Part shown: piece after piece, positions 5,099-8,852 of the stretch
Numbering within the stretch: the stretch's first letter is position 1
Layout of the letters: each line of letters starts with the position of its first letter
Source: an uncultured Bacteroidales bacterium
GTDB taxonomy: Bacteria; Bacteroidota; Bacteroidia; Bacteroidales; F082
Direction: 5' to 3'
DNA length: 8,852 bases
Assembly (NCBI GenBank): GCA_937877465.1
Contig: CALFIT010000274.1
Location: 1 to 8,852 of the forward strand
Translations under genes and position numbers: made by a program
Notes under the pieces: generated by a model
Databases searched by the model: none
What the model saw: the letters and a program-made list of their open reading frames with translations, nothing else
What the model was told of the DNA's origin: nothing

Positions 5099-6013
5099 CT
5101 ATTTGCGTATTTTAGATTTGGCACCTATCCCATAGCAAGAGTCAGATGGCTTATATTTTACAGGCAACAAGACCGTTCCTGTAACCTTAAAAACCAGACC
5201 AAATCGTTTCCCCAATTCTTCATGTTCCAAATCGCCCCAAGCATACACATGCTCGACAGACTCTTCCATCTCACGTTTCGAGAGCGTATTACTTTCCAAA
5301 AAACAGCTAAAATCAATCTTACTTATGGTGAAAGTGTTGAACGAATGTCTTTTGTTTCCTATGGAATAGTAGTCCTTGTGCCAAAACCCAAAGCCCACCC
5401 CAAGTCCATAATAGAAATCACGAATCGTGGTTTTGCTGGCGTCCACATGATATTCGCAGTATACTGTTCCGTCGCCATAATAGCGTTCCCAATCCATACC
5501 ACCACTCGTGGGCACATAAAGTTCCGGCCCTGCGAATACATATACCTTGGACAAACTGTTCCGCAGAAATGTTATGTCTTCAGGGAAATAGACATCCTTG
5601 TAGATTGAAACCGGCAGAAAAACTTCAACTCCTCTTAATTTGGCTGTGTAATCATAATAAGCAAAGTCTGATTCTGAATAATTCAGCAAAAACTCTGTCT
5701 TGAATGACTTTTTCGTTCCCCTTGACGCATACATGACATCCATACCCACCGAAATGTTTTGTGAGCATTCCCATTCAACGGCAACACCACCATCGACAGA
5801 AAACAGCAAACGGTTTTTATCTGTATTCAAGGCACTGTAAACCATATTGTCTTCAACAAAGCTACCTTTGATGCCAATATTGACAGGTATAGTATTGGGA
5901 TATTTCATCAAGGCAGGTGCTTGCAACGGTTTCCTAAAAGAAGGTTGTCCGTATGTCATTGTCGCAGCTTCAACAATGGCAACCAACAACAATATAAACT
6001 TCGCGCTTCTCAT
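5099..6013 (-). CDS. Outer-membrane beta-barrel protein, PorT-like
   Basis: The 304-residue product begins with a signal peptide (MRSAKFILLLVAIVEAATMTYG, cleavage near residue 22). It continues as alternating strands and turns typical of small Bacteroidota barrels of the OMP_b-brl_2/PorT type. The recognisable order is GIKGSF (47-52), GGVAVEWECSQNISVGMDVMYASRGTKK (75-102), a strand LRGVEVFLPVSIYKD (126-140), VYVFAGPELYVPTSGG (157-172) and FYYGLGVGFGFWHKD (200-214). It would sit in the outer membrane. The start is set at ATG 6013 because the longer in-frame option begins with TTG at 6037 and would put an acidic stretch ahead of the signal peptide. The C-terminus (YGIGAKSKIRK) lacks the final aromatic residue common in barrels. 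It is the last gene of the three-gene run, 32 nt after the lipoprotein gene. Its partner or transport function is unknown; it may instead be a structural surface protein. Confidence 0.7.
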   Translation of the reverse strand: MRSAKFILLLVAIVEAATMTYGQPSFRKPLQAPALMKYPNTIPVNIGIKGSFVEDNMVYSALNTDKNRLLFSVDGGVAVEWECSQNISVGMDVMYASRGTKKSFKTEFLLNYSESDFAYYDYTAKLRGVEVFLPVSIYKDVYFPEDITFLRNSLSKVYVFAGPELYVPTSGGMDWERYYGDGTVYCEYHVDASKTTIRDFYYGLGVGFGFWHKDYYSIGNKRHSFNTFTISKIDFSCFLESNTLSKREMEESVEHVYAWGDLEHEELGKRFGLVFKVTGTVLLPVKYKPSDSCYGIGAKSKIRK

Positions 6014-6045
6014 TTCCGTGTTATTATTTTCAGTCAACTTTTCCT

Positions 6046-6696
6046 TTAATCATGCCAATTGTCATAATCAACAAATCCATCTGCATCCTCGAATACAAAA
6101 ACTGAGTTCACGGGATAAACGTTTTCTTGAATGTCGGGTTCCAGATATTTGATTATTTTATAACCATATCTATAATCTTCTATGCCATTCTCCGTCATTC
6201 TTCCTGACATAATAACCATATGAACAGGTATTCCAGGTGTTTGCACTGTATCACAGAAATAAGCCGTGAAACTACCTTCTTCCTTATGACCTGTCAGATA
6301 GACAGGATAGATTGTACGATGGACATCCATTCCGTTCGTGTGAAAACAATGCAATTTGGCTATAGCAATGTATTGTTCTTCAAACTTGAAATACCGTGTT
6401 ATCGGGGTCAACGTCCCTATTGGCGGGCCTGACATCCCATCTATTTTCACTTCAACATATTTATGGTTTGACCTGAATCCGCAATTCATGATGGGAGGAA
6501 TATCTCCAAAAAACACATTATCCTCACCGTACAACTCCAGCAAGTCTTCAGGCCATTCGTTCAACAGCCTGATTTGCTGAGGATCGTTGACCAGAATAGT
6601 TTCGTCTGAGTCTTTTACGCACGATGTCAGGCAATTTAAGACCAACAGCCATAACAAAACGGCTGTCAAACATTTTACAAACTTCAAATATTTCAT
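6046..6696 (-). CDS. Surface lipoprotein of unknown family
   Basis: This 216-residue protein has a lipoprotein signal peptide: Lys-rich start, hydrophobic core AVLLWLLVL and lipobox LTSC, with the lipidated cysteine at residue 26. The next residues, VKDSDE, are acidic with a lysine, similar to the lipoprotein export signals that send Bacteroidota lipoproteins to the cell surface. Surface exposure is therefore likely but inferred. The mature part matches no family I recognise. It is a mixed-charge beta-rich sequence with three further cysteines (residues 72, 117, 148) and an acidic, aromatic tail (FEDADGFVDYDNWHD). ATG 6696 is used because the longer frame to 6702 begins with TTG. The gene starts 10 nt after the T9SS protein gene and is probably translated from the same mRNA, which suggests that the three products work together at the surface. 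Confidence 0.75.
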   Translation of the reverse strand: MKYLKFVKCLTAVLLWLLVLNCLTSCVKDSDETILVNDPQQIRLLNEWPEDLLELYGEDNVFFGDIPPIMNCGFRSNHKYVEVKIDGMSGPPIGTLTPITRYFKFEEQYIAIAKLHCFHTNGMDVHRTIYPVYLTGHKEEGSFTAYFCDTVQTPGIPVHMVIMSGRMTENGIEDYRYGYKIIKYLEPDIQENVYPVNSVFVFEDADGFVDYDNWHD

Positions 6697-6706
6697 TTTC
6701 AATGTT

Positions 6707-8758
6707 TTAACGGCTTATTACACACTTTCTTGTAAAGGATTTCCCCTTGTAATTGACGACAAAATAATACACACCAATAGGGTAGTTTTTCATGTCAACA
6801 TCTACATTTTGGGTAGAGGCCTCAATCTTCATCGTTTTCTCAATTATCGTGGCACCTGTAAAGTCATAGACCTTTAAATCGATTTTGCCATCCACATTTC
6901 TAAAACACAACTGCAATTCTCCTCCATTAGGGTTTGGGAATATGTCGAACACGGATTGCTCCCCATTTTCCTCAATTCCGAAATAGGAAGTATGGAACCA
7001 GAAACTATATTCCTCCGTCCCACACCTATTATAGACGAAAGCCTTGATTTCTATTGAGTCCAGACAATAGGCATACGAATACAATTCCGCCTTAAGACCG
7101 CCATCAGTAGGCTGCAAATCAAAGCCTTCACATTGGTTTCCTAACACCCAATGTACGCTGTCAACCCTACTATTAGGATTATCAAATTCGATTTCATATT
7201 CATACAAAGTATAGGCCTCCTCTGTTCCTGCAATAGGATAATGATTGCCGACTATTCGAAAATCAGGATAGTATTCCATGTCAAGGTCAAGCGTAACAAG
7301 GCTATCGCAGCCAAACTGATTCTGAAGGAGCTGCTGGTATTGTCCAGATGCATCGTATCTAATTCCATTCCAAAAATACTCATCACATCCCATATCCTCA
7401 AAATAATTGGTTACACCATTTTCGATGGTAAGGTTCATCGTGACAAGGCTATCGCAACCATGAATATTTGTAAAACTCTGGTAATAAGTTCCAGTTTCAG
7501 TGTAGGTAATTCCATTCCATTGATAATATTCACAGGATAAAGTGTCAAAAACTGTATTCGGCGGGACATTGACCGAATGATATGTGGTGTCTGTGCAAGC
7601 AAACCCATTCAACCCAGCCACCTGCATAATTGTATAATCTCCAGGTAAATCATAAGTATGACTGGGTGAAAGAGAGTAAGAAGTTTGTCCATCACCAAAA
7701 TCCCAGAAAGCATTCTCGCACAATTCCCCTGTTCCATTAGGATTCACGCCATCATTTGAAATGGCACTTTGGTTGATGAAATGAAATAACTGTGGACAAT
7801 TCGTATTTTGAACCGAGAATCCTGAGATTGGGTATCTATAATCTGGTGTAGTATTAAGATCAAAACCGCAATTTGGATTTCCAATAAATGAAACATGGCA
7901 TTGTAATATACGATTACTTCCCGCAGGAACACTTATCGTTCTATTTGTTGAAATAGTTTGTGATGGACTATCTTGCCAATACCAATTGTAATTGAATCCA
8001 TAAGGTGCGGAAAACGAATAGTTTGTAACATCACCACAATCTTCAACTTTAATCAGCTTGTTACCACAAGAAAGCAGAAAATAGGCATAGCCAAAATGTC
8101 CGCGTTCCTCACAGTCAAAAGTCGTCAAACGCACCCGAATGGTCTCGCCATGATAATCTGAAATGTCAACACCAACATTGGTCCAGTCTTTCCAAAGGAC
8201 TCCTCCATTTGAATGCCACCCCAAAGAAACGCTTGAAATAAAGTCAGCCGACAAACAGTCTGGATCAATCTGGTGATCGTTGACATCTAAAATGTCAAAT
8301 TTAAATCTTGGTTGATGCGATGGAGTATGGCCAGGGTTTTCCATTACTGCGGCATATTTAAGAATTAATAAGTCAAAATTATTCGTATCGACGACAATAT
8401 CACACGAAATACTTTCGGCTTGTGCCCCAACTTGTTCATTACCAAGCTTAATTGAATAACTTTCGCCTGATGGTATCATGTTAAGCCCTCCATTGGTTCT
8501 TGGGTCTATTCCCTGTTGAGTAATCACTGTATGGCGCCCATTCACAACGCCATTGGATTGATATGGATTATAAAAGTTGCCATAAGTACAATGGATATAG
8601 GAAGCACTAAGGTTAGACAAGTCTATGCAATCCGACCTTTGTGCAGACAAATTAATCGGGTTGAATAATCCAACCGCCGACATAATCAAACCCATTATTA
8701 CATGCCTGCTCCTCTTACATTTTCTGAAGCCATTACAAGAAATCTGATGATTTACCAT
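6707..8758 (-). CDS. T9SS-exported PKD-domain surface protein
   Basis: The 683-residue product is exported by Sec and then, very likely, by the type IX secretion system. After a long signal peptide (cleavage near residue 40, LSAQ) comes a beta-sandwich-like N-terminal domain (about 45-235) with the segment VLWKDWTNVGVDISDYHG and IRVRLTTFDCEERGHFGYAYF. A PKD domain with FWDFGDGQTSYS (351-362) and HTYDLPGDYTI follows. Next are two 49-residue repeats starting at 409 and 458 (C-x-WNGI-x-Y ... GCDSLVT) and a linker domain. The C-terminal type A sorting domain runs from FDIFPNPNGGELQL (604-617) to KCVISR. The sorting domain is normally removed when the protein is anchored or released. ATG 8758 is chosen because AAAGGAG lies eight bases upstream; ATG 8776 and TTG 8794 are longer alternatives. 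It heads a run with the lipoprotein and barrel genes. A role in adhesion or carbohydrate contact is possible but unproven. Confidence 0.85.
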   Translation of the reverse strand: MVNHQISCNGFRKCKRSRHVIMGLIMSAVGLFNPINLSAQRSDCIDLSNLSASYIHCTYGNFYNPYQSNGVVNGRHTVITQQGIDPRTNGGLNMIPSGESYSIKLGNEQVGAQAESISCDIVVDTNNFDLLILKYAAVMENPGHTPSHQPRFKFDILDVNDHQIDPDCLSADFISSVSLGWHSNGGVLWKDWTNVGVDISDYHGETIRVRLTTFDCEERGHFGYAYFLLSCGNKLIKVEDCGDVTNYSFSAPYGFNYNWYWQDSPSQTISTNRTISVPAGSNRILQCHVSFIGNPNCGFDLNTTPDYRYPISGFSVQNTNCPQLFHFINQSAISNDGVNPNGTGELCENAFWDFGDGQTSYSLSPSHTYDLPGDYTIMQVAGLNGFACTDTTYHSVNVPPNTVFDTLSCEYYQWNGITYTETGTYYQSFTNIHGCDSLVTMNLTIENGVTNYFEDMGCDEYFWNGIRYDASGQYQQLLQNQFGCDSLVTLDLDMEYYPDFRIVGNHYPIAGTEEAYTLYEYEIEFDNPNSRVDSVHWVLGNQCEGFDLQPTDGGLKAELYSYAYCLDSIEIKAFVYNRCGTEEYSFWFHTSYFGIEENGEQSVFDIFPNPNGGELQLCFRNVDGKIDLKVYDFTGATIIEKTMKIEASTQNVDVDMKNYPIGVYYFVVNYKGKSFTRKCVISR
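7280..7534 (-). repeat. Two 49-residue internal repeats in the T9SS protein
   Basis: Within the secreted protein two units recur at a 147-bp period. Each has a leading cysteine, a WNGI-x-Y core and an ending GCDSLVT. The DNA also repeats: ACAAGGCTATCGCA occurs at 7296-7309 and again at 7443-7456. Such cysteine-containing units are common between PKD and sorting domains in secreted Bacteroidota proteins and probably act as stalk modules. Confidence 0.75.
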
Positions 8759-8766
8759 ATTTGAAT

Positions 8767-8773
8767 CTCCTTT
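8767..8773 (-). promoter_or_regulatory. Shine-Dalgarno site deciding the T9SS protein start
   Basis: AAAGGAG on the minus strand lies eight bases before ATG 8758 and directly follows the competing ATG at 8776, which itself has no Shine-Dalgarno site. This favours the 683-residue product. No TAnnTTTG promoter box could be found in the remaining bases up to 8852, so the promoter may be further upstream or diverged. Confidence 0.55.
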
Positions 8774-8852
8774 CATTATCTTTTTGAACAACAAAACAGC
8801 GTGGAATCTATTCCTTGCTTGACATCCGGGTTACCACGCCCAATCCTCTAAC

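Noticed and set aside
5051..5608. Plus-strand open frame of 185 codons opposite the barrel gene
   Set aside because: It has no recognisable protein features, and the minus-strand frame has a signal peptide and barrel-like strand pattern.
6014..6037. TTG start for the barrel protein (similarly TTG 6702 for the lipoprotein and TTG 8794 for the T9SS protein)
   Set aside because: Each has an ATG a few codons downstream that gives a better signal peptide or a Shine-Dalgarno match, so the TTG extensions were not used.

Overview
The window looks like a chromosomal segment of a Bacteroidota (Bacteroidales-like) bacterium. Three things support this. There is a secreted protein with a C-terminal type IX secretion (T9SS) sorting domain. 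Two promoters carry the Bacteroidetes -7 box TAnnTTTG (TACCTTTG on the minus strand at 3318-3325, TACTTTTG on the plus strand at 3557-3564). The EtfA, EtfB and acyl-CoA dehydrogenase sequences are of the type found in that phylum. No species can be named from the sequence alone.

Left part, about 1-3286, minus strand: a compact operon etfB-etfA-acyl-CoA dehydrogenase, visibly richer in G+C than the rest. The intergenic gaps are 11 nt and 1 nt, and the dehydrogenase runs off the left edge. The three proteins form one electron-transfer unit: the dehydrogenase oxidises an acyl-CoA (or runs in reverse as an enoyl-CoA reductase) and exchanges electrons with the EtfAB flavoprotein. EtfB carries an in-frame stretch of 7-bp tandem repeats that looks like an intergenic repeat captured in a loop.

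Middle, about 3287-5098: an AbiE-type toxin-antitoxin locus on the plus strand. The AbiEi-family antitoxin/regulator appears complete. The AbiEii nucleotidyltransferase toxin keeps only its C-terminal half and has lost the catalytic N-terminal motifs. The locus is bracketed by two short repeat modules, called A (23 bp) and B (about 50 bp). They lie as B-A on the left and A-B on the right, all in the same orientation. Next to the right A copy is a GTAG-plus-hairpin element resembling REP sequences. The right B copy contains a perfect 15-bp inverted repeat and lies between convergent genes, where it could terminate both.

Right part, 5099-8758, minus strand, A+T-rich: a three-gene run with gaps of 10 and 32 nt. 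In transcription order it encodes a large T9SS-exported protein (N-terminal sandwich-like domain, PKD domain, two 49-residue repeats, type A sorting domain), a small lipoprotein with an acidic stretch after its lipid cysteine, and an outer-membrane beta-barrel of PorT-like type. Together they suggest a cell-surface assembly of unknown role. This is the most likely place for something undescribed, but the sequence gives no function for it.
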